Source of the DNA: Longispora fulva
GTDB taxonomy: Bacteria > Actinomycetota > Actinomycetes > Mycobacteriales > Micromonosporaceae
NCBI RefSeq assembly: GCF_015751905.1
Contig: NZ_JADOUF010000001.1
Location: 5,146,001 to 5,210,000 of the forward strand
Direction: 5' to 3'
DNA length: 64,000 bases
Under the pieces are notes generated by a model, which did not search any database, had not been told where the DNA came from, and saw nothing but the letters and a program-made list of their open reading frames with translations. Position numbers and translations under genes: made by a program. Positions 56,864 to 64,000 of the stretch are shown here, piece by piece; positions within the stretch are counted from its first letter, which is position 1; each line of letters begins with the position of its first letter.

Positions 56864-57467
56864 TCTAGATTCCTATCGCATCACTGGTCAACAGTATCTA
56901 GACAGTTATTTGATCAACACTGTCGAGCTGGCCGTCCAGTTGGTCAACCACCTGGCCACCGCCCGGGTCCGCGGTCGGACCGTGGAGCCGCCCACGGAGG
57001 CCGCCGAGGTGCACGCGGCCGTGCTCGCCGCCCGCGACGAGGCAGGGCTGGACGAGAAGACGGTGCTCACCGAGGGCGACACCGAGCCGCTGGCCGGGTT
57101 CAGCGTCGAACTCGGCCGGGCCCTCGACGCCTGCGCGGACCAGGACGTGGCCGGCGCGGCCGACCTGCTCAACGACCTGATGGCCCGGTACTCGGCCGTG
57201 CCCAACCTGCACGGGTTCCCCGGCCAGCCGCCGACGCTCGCGTACCACCCCGCAGGGGCCGGACTGCTCGCCTCGTGGCGCGCCGACCTGCCGGCGGGCG
57301 TGGCCACCCTGGTGGGCCTCGGGCAGACGCACCGGTTCGGCCGGTGCACGGCGGAGGGCTGTGACCTGGTGTTCTTCGACCGGACCCGGAACGCGTCCCG
57401 GCGGTTCTGCGGGGTCGGCTGCCAGAACCGGGCGAAGGCCGCCGCCTACCGGGCCCGCCGGGCCTGA
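56853..57467 (+). CDS. CGNR zinc-finger transcriptional regulator
   Basis: A 204-residue protein with an N-terminal ABATE-type domain (about 10-150) and a C-terminal CGNR zinc finger: Cys165-x4-Cys170 and Cys186-x3-Cys190, followed by the QNRAKAAAYRARR basic stretch. The name-giving CGNR reads CQNR here. Such proteins are proposed regulators. ATG 56853 gives the natural start, 29 bp from the divergent gene's start. Confidence 0.85.
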   Translation: MPVTLDSYRITGQQYLDSYLINTVELAVQLVNHLATARVRGRTVEPPTEAAEVHAAVLAARDEAGLDEKTVLTEGDTEPLAGFSVELGRALDACADQDVAGAADLLNDLMARYSAVPNLHGFPGQPPTLAYHPAGAGLLASWRADLPAGVATLVGLGQTHRFGRCTAEGCDLVFFDRTRNASRRFCGVGCQNRAKAAAYRARRA

Positions 57468-57538
57468 CCGGCGCCGTCGTCCACTGTGGCGCGGCACGGC
57501 CGGAGGCGCGGCCCCGCCGGGGGGCGAATCCGGGCATG

Positions 57539-57582
57539 AAAAAACTCGTCCCGGCGACCACGGGGGAAGTCGTCGGGACGAG
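57539..57582 (-). terminator. Orphan minus-strand intrinsic terminator
   Basis: CTCGTCCCGGCGAC (57545-57558) pairs with GTCGTCGGGACGAG (57569-57582) in a 14-bp stem with one G-T wobble. On the minus strand it ends in six T (57539-57544). No minus-strand gene ends nearby. TACAGT (minus, 57594-57599) lies 11 bp upstream of the hairpin and could be a -10 element. Confidence 0.65.
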
Positions 57583-57856
57583 CTATGACGGCTACTGTAC
57601 CCGGCTTCCGGCCCGCCGACCAGACCACAATTTTCAGCCCCCGGTTGACCTGCGGATCCACCGATCGGCGGCCGCAGCCGGCCGCACGGCTGACAACGTC
57701 GGTCCACCGCCGGCGCGCCGGCCAAGCACCTGGTCGGGCCCGGAGCTCAGCTCGGGCCGGGTTCTGGTCGCCCGGGGCTCAGCGAGGCCCGGGGCTCAGG
57801 TCGGGCCGGGGCTCAGCTCCCCGTCTCCGTGGCCCGAGAGCCCTAGACTACGGCCC
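57583..57856. other. Intergenic region before the amidotransferase gene
   Basis: This gap holds the -10-like TACAGT at its left edge and, at 57735-57825, a run of GC-rich repeats. No protein-coding frame is supported: the amidotransferase frame extends upstream, but the true protein must begin at Met57857-Cys2. Confidence 0.4.
57735..57825. repeat. GC-rich tandem repeats (CCCGGGGCTCAG unit)
   Basis: About four imperfect units of 17-18 bp built on gCCCGGGGCTCAGn or gCCCGGAGCTCAGn. The same core occurs at 9604-9682. Confidence 0.55.
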
Positions 57857-58726
57857 ATGTGCAGACTGTTCGCCCTCACCACCGGCGGCCCCCGGGTGCA
57901 TACCGCGCTGTGGCTGCTCGACGCCCCGGCGAGCCTCTCCGAGCAGAGCCGGCGGATGCCCGACGGCACGGGGCTCGGCTGGTTCAGCCTCGGCGACGAG
58001 CCGGTCCGCGACCGGGCCCCCGTGGCCGCCTACGAGGACTCCGACTTCGTCAACGAGGCGCAGCACGTCGTGTCGCACACGTTCGTGGCGCACATCCGGT
58101 ACGCCACCACCGGCAAGCTCACCGTGCACAACAGCCACCCGTTCGACATCCGCGACCGGCTGTTCGCGCACAACGGGGTCGTCCGGGGCCTGGACATCAT
58201 CGAGTCGTGGCTGAGCCCGCTCGACAAGGTGTTCGTGGAGGGCGAGACCGACTCGGAGCTGGCGTTCGCGTGGATCACGGCCGAGATCGAGCGGCTCGGG
58301 GACACCACGGCCGGCATCATCAGCGCCGTGCGCCGGATGGGCGAGGAGCTGCCGATCTACGCGTTCAACTTCGTGCTGGCCGAGCCGCGCCGGCTGTGGG
58401 CGCTGCGGTACCCGGACACGCATCCGTTGTGGGTGCTCAACCCGGAGGTCGGCGGGCGGGCCGGTTCGCGGCAGCTGGCCGGCGACACCGAGCCGGGGAG
58501 CCTGTCGATCGAGGCGGGCTCGGCGGCCGTGCCGGCGTACGTGATCGCCAGCGAGCGGATGGACGACGACCCGGACTGGCGGCTGCTGGAGCCGGGCGAG
58601 CTGCTGGTGATCGACGGCCTGGAGGCGACGTCGCTGTTCCCGTTCACGGAGCCGGTGCACCGGTTGACGAAGGCGGACCTGCACCCGGAGGAGGCTGCGT
58701 CCCAGATCCCGGCGTTCAGCGCCTGA
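57857..58726 (+). CDS. Class II glutamine amidotransferase
   Basis: A 289-residue N-terminal-nucleophile amidotransferase, similar to YafJ/EgtC-like proteins. Cys2 follows Met1 (MCRLFAL), as the nucleophile requires after Met removal; this fixes the start at 57857. Conserved motifs: HIRYATTGK, NSHPF and FAHNGVV. Acceptor unknown; no ergothioneine genes lie nearby. Confidence 0.9.
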   Translation: MCRLFALTTGGPRVHTALWLLDAPASLSEQSRRMPDGTGLGWFSLGDEPVRDRAPVAAYEDSDFVNEAQHVVSHTFVAHIRYATTGKLTVHNSHPFDIRDRLFAHNGVVRGLDIIESWLSPLDKVFVEGETDSELAFAWITAEIERLGDTTAGIISAVRRMGEELPIYAFNFVLAEPRRLWALRYPDTHPLWVLNPEVGGRAGSRQLAGDTEPGSLSIEAGSAAVPAYVIASERMDDDPDWRLLEPGELLVIDGLEATSLFPFTEPVHRLTKADLHPEEAASQIPAFSA

Positions 58727-58819
58727 AACCGCCGCGCGCCGGGGACTCCCCACCGTAACCGGATGATGGGTTGGATCTGGCTTTTGACCTGACGTCTTGG
58801 CTCAGCGGGCCCCACCCAC

Positions 58820-60199
58820 CTAGCAGCCGGGGAGGCGTTCGATCAGGTAGAGGTCCAGGCGGTCCAGGGAGACGCGCTCCTGGGCCATGGTGTCGCGGTC
58901 GCGGACCGTCACGGCGTTGTCGTCCAAGGTGTCGAAGTCGACCGTGACGCAGAACGGCGTGCCGATCTCGTCCTGCCGCCGGTAGCGCCGCCCGATCGCG
59001 CCGGCGTCGTCGAAGTCAACCACCCAGCGCTTGCGCAGGTCAGCTGCCAGCTGCTTGGACTTCGGCGACAGCCGCTCGTTGCGCGACAGCGGCAGCACGG
59101 CCACCTTGACGGGGGCGAGCCGCGGGTCGAACCGCATCACCGTGCGGCTGTCGACGCCGCCCTTGGTGTTGGGCGCCTCGTCGACGTCGTAGGCCTCCAG
59201 GAGGAACGCGAGCACCGCACGGGTCAGGCCGGCCGCCGGCTCGATCACGTACGGCGTCCAGCGCTCGCCCTTCTCCTGGTCGAAGTAGGACAGGTCGACG
59301 CCGGAGTGCTTGGAGTGGGTCTGCAGGTCGAAGTCCGTGCGGTTGGCGACGCCTTCGAGCTCGGAGAACTCGGTGCCGCCGAACCGGAACCGGTACTCGA
59401 TGTCCACGGTCCGCTTCGAGTAGTGCGAGAGCTTGTCCTTGGGGTGCTCGTACCGGCGGAGGTTCTCGGCCTTGATGCCCAGGTCGAGGTACCAGTTCCA
59501 CCGCTCGTCCAGCCAGTACTCGTGCCACTGCTCGTCGGTGCCCGGCACGACGAAGAACTCCATCTCCATCTGCTCGAACTCGCGGGTGCGGAAGATGAAG
59601 TTGCCCGGCGTGATCTCGTTGCGGAACGACTTGCCGACCTGCGCGATGCCGAACGGGGGCTTCTTGCGCGCGGCGGTCTCGACGTTCTTGTAGTTGACGA
59701 AGATGCCCTGCGCGGTCTCGGGCCGCAGGTAGTGCAGGCCCTCCTCCGACTCGACCGGGCCGAGGTAGGTCTTCATCAGGCCGTTGAACATCTTCGGCTC
59801 GGTGAAGGTGCCCTTGTTCCCGCAGTTGGGGCAGTTCTGGTCGCCCAGAGCGAAGACCTTGTCCGGGTACCGCTCCGCGAACTCCTCTTCGATGTGGTCG
59901 GCCCGGAACCTCTTGTGGCAGCTCTGGCACTCGGTCAGGGGGTCGGTGAACTCCGCGATGTGCCCGGAGGCCGCCCACACGTCGCGGGCGAGGATGACCG
60001 CCGAGTCGAGCCCGACCACGTCCTCGCGCTGCTGGACCATGGACTTCCACCACTGCCGACGGACGTTGTCCTTCAGCTCCACGCCGAGCGGCCCGTAGTC
60101 CCACGCCGACCGGGTGCCGCCGTAGATCTCGCTGGACGGGAAGACGAATCCACGGCGCTTGCAGAGGCTGACGATGGCGTCAATGCGGTCGGCGGACAT
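58820..60199 (-). CDS. glyS: Glycine-tRNA ligase
   Basis: A 459-residue class II alpha2-type glycyl-tRNA synthetase. Motif 1/2/3 features: [16 protein letters not shown], the zinc-like CxxC pairs ([18 protein letters not shown]), [25 protein letters not shown] and the catalytic [14 protein letters not shown]. Essential for translation. ATG 60199 with GGAG upstream. Confidence 0.97.
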   Translation of the reverse strand: MSADRIDAIVSLCKRRGFVFPSSEIYGGTRSAWDYGPLGVELKDNVRRQWWKSMVQQREDVVGLDSAVILARDVWAASGHIAEFTDPLTECQSCHKRFRADHIEEEFAERYPDKVFALGDQNCPNCGNKGTFTEPKMFNGLMKTYLGPVESEEGLHYLRPETAQGIFVNYKNVETAARKKPPFGIAQVGKSFRNEITPGNFIFRTREFEQMEMEFFVVPGTDEQWHEYWLDERWNWYLDLGIKAENLRRYEHPKDKLSHYSKRTVDIEYRFRFGGTEFSELEGVANRTDFDLQTHSKHSGVDLSYFDQEKGERWTPYVIEPAAGLTRAVLAFLLEAYDVDEAPNTKGGVDSRTVMRFDPRLAPVKVAVLPLSRNERLSPKSKQLAADLRKRWVVDFDDAGAIGRRYRRQDEIGTPFCVTVDFDTLDDNAVTVRDRDTMAQERVSLDRLDLYLIERLPGC

Positions 60200-60267
60200 G
60201 CTGGGTCTGCTCCATCCGGCTGGCGGTCGGTGGTGGTTGGCAACAGTGACCCAGCGTACCCGTGGGG

Positions 60268-60933
60268 CTAGTTGTCACCGCCGCAGACCTCGTAGCGTTT
60301 GTCCGCTTGATCATGGATCACCCTGAATTGTCCGGACTGTGGCCCAGAGTCGTACTGGAGCTGCACCCGGACGAGCTGCACCAACGCCGTCGGCCCGCTG
60401 TCGGGGGCCTGTTCGGAGCTGATGATCGAGTAGCCGGTCAGCTTCGCGCGCGCCGACACCCGCGCCGTGTACTGCTCCGCCGTCTCCAGTTCGCGCAGCT
60501 CGGAACACTGCTCCAGGTAGGCCTTGCCGTACTCGCCCCGGACCAGCGGGCCGAGGTAGCGCTGCACGGCGTCCTGGCTCTCGGACTTCTGCTCCGAGTC
60601 GAGCCAGAAGCCAAGGCCGACGCAGCCGGCGACGCTACCGACCCCGCAGAGCACGAGGGCGGCGGCCCCGATGCCGATCCCGGCCCACATCCGGCCCTTG
60701 TCGCGCTGGGTGGGCGGGGCGACGAACGGGGGCTGGACGCCGGGGCCGGGCGGGGGCTCGGGTGGCGCGGCGGGCAACGGCTGGCCGAAGGCCTCGACGG
60801 CCTGCCCGAAGGCCGGGAAGTCCGGCCCGTAGCCGGGCGCGGCGGGCGGGGGCTGGGGCTGGCCGTAGCCGGGCGGCACGGCGTCCCAGGCGGTCTCGGC
60901 CGGCGGTTCCGTCCAGGGCTGCGGCTCGGTCAC
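60268..60933 (-). CDS. Membrane protein with Pro-rich N-terminus (221 aa)
   Basis: A 221-residue protein: Pro/Gly-rich cytoplasmic part (1-78), one helix (about 82-105) and an extracytoplasmic domain of about 115 residues with three cysteines. Unrecognised; similar in layout to the repeat protein at 40.9-43 kb. GTG 60933 has GGAGG upstream; the GTGA overlaps the upstream stop. Confidence 0.65.
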   Translation of the reverse strand: MTEPQPWTEPPAETAWDAVPPGYGQPQPPPAAPGYGPDFPAFGQAVEAFGQPLPAAPPEPPPGPGVQPPFVAPPTQRDKGRMWAGIGIGAAALVLCGVGSVAGCVGLGFWLDSEQKSESQDAVQRYLGPLVRGEYGKAYLEQCSELRELETAEQYTARVSARAKLTGYSIISSEQAPDSGPTALVQLVRVQLQYDSGPQSGQFRVIHDQADKRYEVCGGDN

Positions 60934-61274
60934 CGACGCCCCTCCTCGACGTGCACCCAGTCCCCACCCGTGACGACCAGCTCGCCGCCCGGTTCGAGGC
61001 TGGCGAGCACCTCGTACGCGCTGGGCTCCTCGATGCTCTGGGCGAGCAGCGGGGTGGCGTACATCTTCACGTCGAAGTTGCTGAGCGCCCGCCGGTACGC
61101 GCCCACCGACTTCCACTCGGTGGCCACGCACCACAGGTCGGGTTCGTCCGGGGCCCGGCCGAAGCGGCCGGACACGTATCCCGGGCAGGCGGCCAGCGCC
61201 CGGAGCGCGGCGTGCACCTTGGCGGTGAAGGCGTCGGTGTCGGTGGCGACCCGGAAACGATTGACGACGAGCAT
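60930..61274 (-). CDS. Antibiotic biosynthesis monooxygenase-fold protein
   Basis: A 114-residue ABM-domain protein: LVVNRFRV at the start, GYVSGRFGRAPDEPDLWCVATEWKS in the middle. Small ABM proteins act as heme- or cofactor-independent monooxygenases or structural folds. It overlaps the next gene by GTGA (60930-60933), so they form an operon. Confidence 0.75.
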   Translation of the reverse strand: MLVVNRFRVATDTDAFTAKVHAALRALAACPGYVSGRFGRAPDEPDLWCVATEWKSVGAYRRALSNFDVKMYATPLLAQSIEEPSAYEVLASLEPGGELVVTGGDWVHVEEGRR

Positions 61275-61339
61275 GCCGTCAACCTACCCGGCTGTCCGAA
61301 CCCGTAGGCGACCTGACTCACATCCAGCAAAACCGAAGT

Positions 61340-61354
61340 TGACAATCATTCCCA
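61340..61354 (+). promoter_or_regulatory. Zur-type operator upstream of znuA
   Basis: TGACAATCATTCCCA matches a 7-1-7 Zur-box pattern (TGnnAATnATTnnCA) 20 bp before the znuA start, as expected for zinc repression in actinobacteria. Confidence 0.75.
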
Positions 61355-61374
61355 TTAAGGCGCAGAGTTGAAAC

Positions 61375-62265
61375 ATGTTCACCCGCCCCCTCGCACTCGC
61401 CGCCGCCGCGGTCCTGGCCACCGGCGCGCTCGCCGCCTGCTCGGGCGCGGACGCCTCCGACGGCAGGCTGAGCGTCGTCGCCGCCGCCTACCCCTTCCAG
61501 TGGATCTCCGAACGGGTCGGGGGTGGCGACGTGAAGGTCACCAACCTCGTCAAGCCCGGCGCGGAGCCGCACGACCTGGAGCTCACCGCGGCGCAGACCG
61601 CGCTGATCGCCGACGCGAAGCTCGTGGTGTACCTGCCGAAGTTCCAGCCGGCCGTCGACGAGGCCGTGACCCAGAACGCCAAGGACCACGCCTTCGACGT
61701 GGCCGCCGTGCAGCCGCTCTCCGACATCGTCGAGGACGGGCACGCCGGCAAGGACCCGCACGTCTGGCTCGACCCGACCCGGCTCGCGACGATCGCCGAC
61801 CAGGTCGCCGACCGGCTCGCGAAGATCGACCCCACCCACGCCGACGGGTACCGGACCAGGGCCGGCGCCCTGCACGCCGAGCTGGACGCGATCGACAAGG
61901 AGTACGCCGCCGGGCTGAAGACGTGCCAGCGCACCGAGATCGTCACGGCGCACGAGGCGTTCGGCTACCTGGCTGCCCGGTACCACCTCAAGCAGGTCGG
62001 GATCGCCGGCCTGAGCCCCGACGAGGAGCCCTCGGCCCAGAAGATCGCCGAGATCATCTCCGACGCCAAGGAGCACAAGGCCACGGTCATCTTCACCGAG
62101 GCGCTGGTGAGCCCGAAGGTCGCCGAGACCATCGCCAACGGGGCCGGCGCGAAGACCCAGGTCCTCGATCCGATCGAGAGCCTGCCGGCGGGCAGTTCCG
62201 ACGACTACGCCAAGATTATGCGGTCCAACCTCGGCCAGATCCGTGCAGCACTGGGGTGTTCTTGA
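61375..62265 (+). CDS. znuA: Zinc ABC transporter substrate-binding lipoprotein
   Basis: A 296-residue lipoprotein (signal peptide with lipobox LAAC, cysteine near residue 21). Metal ligands: His in EPHDLE, DPHVWLDP and AHEAFGYLA, with an acidic residue near the end (DPIESL). The His-rich loop of some ZnuA proteins is nearly absent (only HAGKDPH). A Zur box lies upstream and znuC follows. Confidence 0.93.
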   Translation: MFTRPLALAAAAVLATGALAACSGADASDGRLSVVAAAYPFQWISERVGGGDVKVTNLVKPGAEPHDLELTAAQTALIADAKLVVYLPKFQPAVDEAVTQNAKDHAFDVAAVQPLSDIVEDGHAGKDPHVWLDPTRLATIADQVADRLAKIDPTHADGYRTRAGALHAELDAIDKEYAAGLKTCQRTEIVTAHEAFGYLAARYHLKQVGIAGLSPDEEPSAQKIAEIISDAKEHKATVIFTEALVSPKVAETIANGAGAKTQVLDPIESLPAGSSDDYAKIMRSNLGQIRAALGCS

Positions 62266-63017
62266 TCCTGCAGACCCGCGACCTCGTCGTCGCCTACGAC
62301 GGTCGGCCCGTGCTGCGCGGCGTCTCCCTGGGCATCGCGCCCGGGGAGGTCGTCGCGCTGCTCGGCGCGAACGGCTCCGGCAAGTCCACCCTGGTCAAAG
62401 CGAGCCTGGGGCTGACCCCGATCGCGTCGGGCTCGGTGGAGCTGTTCGGCGAACCGCTGGCGAAACTCAAGAACAGATCCCGGATCGGGTACGTTCCCCA
62501 GCGCGTCGGCGCCTCCTCCGGCGTGCCGGCGACGGTCCGCGAGCTGGTGTCCGCCGGCCGGCTGGCCCGCAGGGGCTTCCTGCGCCCGGCCAGGGCCGCC
62601 GACCGGCGCGCCGTCGACTCCGCGCTCGTCGCCGTCGGGCTGGCCACGATGGCCCGGCAACCGGTCGGCACCCTCTCCGGCGGCCAGCAGCAGCGGGCCC
62701 TGATCGCCCGGGCCCTGTGCGCCGAGCCGGAACTGCTCGTGATGGACGAGCCGACCGCCGGCGTCGACGCGGCCAGCCAGCAGGCGTTCGCCGCGGCGCT
62801 CCGCCAGTTCGTCGCGGGCGGCGGCACCGTGGTCGTCGTGCTGCACGAGCTGGGCCCGCTGGAGCCGCTGATCACCCGGAGCGTCGTCCTGCACGGCGGG
62901 ACGATCGCGCACGACGGCGCGGCCCCGGCCCCGGCCCCCGGGCACGCCTGCCCGGACCACGTGCACGAGCACCCGCACGCGCCGGTCACCACCCCGCGCT
63001 GGGAGCTGAACCAGTGA
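62256..63017 (+). CDS. znuC: Zinc ABC transporter ATP-binding protein
   Basis: A 253-residue ATPase. Walker A GANGSGKS, signature LSGGQQQR, Walker B LLVMDEPT, H-loop VLHEL. The C-terminal tail is His-rich (HACPDHVHEHPH), probably metal-binding. GTG 62256 overlaps the end of znuA; a TTG at 62262 is an alternative. Confidence 0.93.
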   Translation: MFLILQTRDLVVAYDGRPVLRGVSLGIAPGEVVALLGANGSGKSTLVKASLGLTPIASGSVELFGEPLAKLKNRSRIGYVPQRVGASSGVPATVRELVSAGRLARRGFLRPARAADRRAVDSALVAVGLATMARQPVGTLSGGQQQRALIARALCAEPELLVMDEPTAGVDAASQQAFAAALRQFVAGGGTVVVVLHELGPLEPLITRSVVLHGGTIAHDGAAPAPAPGHACPDHVHEHPHAPVTTPRWELNQ

Positions 63018-63093
63018 GCGAGCGTCAGCGAGTGAACCAGGGACACGGCGCGTTGGTGCCTCATGCGGCCGGCGAGCGAAGCGAGGCGGGCGG
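63018..63093. repeat. REP-like GAGCGAGCG element between znuC and znuB
   Basis: GCGAGCGTCAGCGAGTGAACCAG and a second GGCGAGCGAAGCGAGGCGGG occur here, matching a motif I have seen as a dispersed intergenic element in Micromonosporaceae genomes. It fills the whole gap between the two genes. Confidence 0.45.
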
Positions 63094-63972
63094 ATGAGCT
63101 ATCTGAGCTACGAGTTCTTCCAGTTGTCCCTCATCGGGGCGCTGCTGATCGGCGTGATCGCGCCCTCGGTCGGCATCTACCTGGTGCAGCGCAAGATGTC
63201 GCTGATCGGCGACGGGATCGGGCACGTGGCGCTGACCGGCGTCGCGATCGGCTTCCTGCTCCGGACGTCCCCGGTGCTCACGGCGGTCCTCGTCTCCGCC
63301 GTCGGCGCGGTGGCGATCGAGCTGATCCGCGAACGCGCGAAGGCCTCCGGGGACGTCGCGCTCGCGATGCTGTTCTACGGCGGCATCGCCGGGGGCGTCG
63401 TGCTGATCTCGCTGTCCAAGCAGGGCACGAACGCGACGCTGCAGTCCTACCTCTTCGGCTCCCTCAACGGCACGTCCCGCAGCGACCTGGCCACGATGCT
63501 GTTCCTCGGCGCCGGGGTGCTGTCCGTGACCCTGCTGGCCCGGCCGTGGCTGTACGCGGTCAGCCAGGACGAGGAGCACGCCCGGGTGTCGGGCCTGCCC
63601 GTGCGGTTCCTGAACGTCCTGCTGGCCGTGACGACGGCGGTGACCGTCACGACCGCGATGCGCGCGGTCGGGCTGCTGCTGGTCAGCGCGCTGATGGTCG
63701 TACCCGTCGCGACCGCGCAGCAGTTCACCCGGGGGTTCGGCAGCACGATGGCCGCCGCGATGGTGATCGGCGTCACGGTGTCGGGCAGCGGGGTGCTGCT
63801 GGCCGCCGAGGCGAACACCCCGCCGGGCGCGTTCATCGTTGTCCTCGCCGTGGGCCTGTTCGTACTGGTCGCGGCCCTGTCCTCCCTCCTGCGCCGCAGG
63901 AGGCCGGTGCGCGCCGCCGACGACACGGCCCGGACCGAGCCGCCGGACGTCGTCCTGGACCCAGTAACGTGA
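63094..63972 (+). CDS. znuB: Zinc ABC transporter permease
   Basis: A 292-residue polytopic permease of the ABC-3 type (about eight helices) with IGVIAPSVGIYLVQRKMSLIGDGIGHVALTGVA at the start and LLLVSALMVVPVATAQ later. It forms the membrane channel of the zinc importer. ATG 63094 starts at the first helix. Confidence 0.93.
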   Translation: MSYLSYEFFQLSLIGALLIGVIAPSVGIYLVQRKMSLIGDGIGHVALTGVAIGFLLRTSPVLTAVLVSAVGAVAIELIRERAKASGDVALAMLFYGGIAGGVVLISLSKQGTNATLQSYLFGSLNGTSRSDLATMLFLGAGVLSVTLLARPWLYAVSQDEEHARVSGLPVRFLNVLLAVTTAVTVTTAMRAVGLLLVSALMVVPVATAQQFTRGFGSTMAAAMVIGVTVSGSGVLLAAEANTPPGAFIVVLAVGLFVLVAALSSLLRRRRPVRAADDTARTEPPDVVLDPVT

Positions 63973-63977
63973 ACGTT

Positions 63978-64000
63978 ATGACTGCGCCCTTACCCCGAAG
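63978..64000 (+). CDS. Start of a further gene, 3'-truncated
   Basis: ATG 63978 begins MTAPLPR and runs off the window. Its position after znuABC would suit a Fur/Zur-family regulator, but seven residues do not show it. A perfect palindrome TAACGT-GA-ACGTTA (63965-63978) overlaps the znuB stop and ends at this ATG. Confidence 0.3.

Noticed and set aside
57536-57856. N-terminal extension of the class II amidotransferase
   Set aside because: The catalytic Cys must be residue 2 after the initiator Met, so the protein starts at 57857.
60200-60267. T-box leader for glyS
   Set aside because: The gap is 68 bp, too short for a T-box, and no T-box motif is seen.

Overview
The window is chromosomal DNA of very high G+C with strong third-position G/C bias, many GTG starts and tightly packed short operons on both strands. 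The gene families present (MocR regulators, DUF3352, DUF1023 hydrolase, DUF6343, GPGG-motif small membrane protein, CGNR zinc-finger regulator, dgt/dnaG neighbourhood, Zur-type znu operon) indicate an actinobacterium. I infer a Micromonosporaceae-like organism from gene order and protein style, without a database check. No transposase, integrase, phage gene, CRISPR array or secondary-metabolite core gene is visible. This looks like ordinary chromosome with a mix of housekeeping and lineage-specific genes.

Layout. 1-7.2 kb: end of a ROK gene, a divergent LysE exporter/MocR regulator pair, a pterin-dehydratase-like/VOC fusion, a membrane hydrolase, and a UMP kinase (pyrH-like) gene downstream of a secreted DUF1023 hydrolase. 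7.3-14.6 kb: a 56-aa acidic protein followed by nfeD and a slipin, a universal stress protein, small membrane proteins, a DUF3352 protein, a STAS anti-sigma antagonist and a secreted lipase. 14.7-25.7 kb: a large secreted M36 metalloprotease behind an AT-rich upstream region, an L,D-transpeptidase, an SDR, a calcineurin-type phosphoesterase in tandem with a LigD-type polymerase, a divergent sirtuin, a GntR regulator and a secreted phospholipase-C-like enzyme. 25.7-35 kb: methyltransferase, small proteins, Hsp70-like protein, MGMT, barstar-like protein, RsbU-type phosphatase and a shortened SulP-carbonic anhydrase fusion. 35-40.1 kb: cold-shock protein, DedA, a second phosphoesterase, dnaG and its downstream partner, and tRNA-Asn. 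40.2-50.3 kb: a Pro/Gly/Tyr-repeat membrane protein, a ferredoxin-NADP reductase-like flavoprotein, SanA-like protein, an SRPBCC-dgt-Uma2 operon and pyruvate phosphate dikinase. 50.3-64 kb: tetR-tex, phzF, sterol desaturase, dus, a CGNR regulator with a divergent membrane protein, class II amidotransferase, glyS and a Zur-box-preceded znuA-znuC-znuB operon. The last 23 bases may begin a further gene.

Coherent units are: NfeD with slipin (membrane quality control); the zinc uptake operon; DNA replication and nucleotide-pool genes (dnaG, dgt, pyrH-like); and end-joining-type polymerase with sirtuin. The most unusual signals are non-coding or very small: an orphan minus-strand intrinsic terminator with a -10-like hexamer just upstream (about 57.6 kb), a 34-codon leader ORF whose stop overlaps the ppdK start, perfect inverted repeats at the gntR, tetR and CGNR promoters, and several families of GC-rich tandem repeats in intergenic gaps. 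I found no clear novel defence or biosynthetic system.
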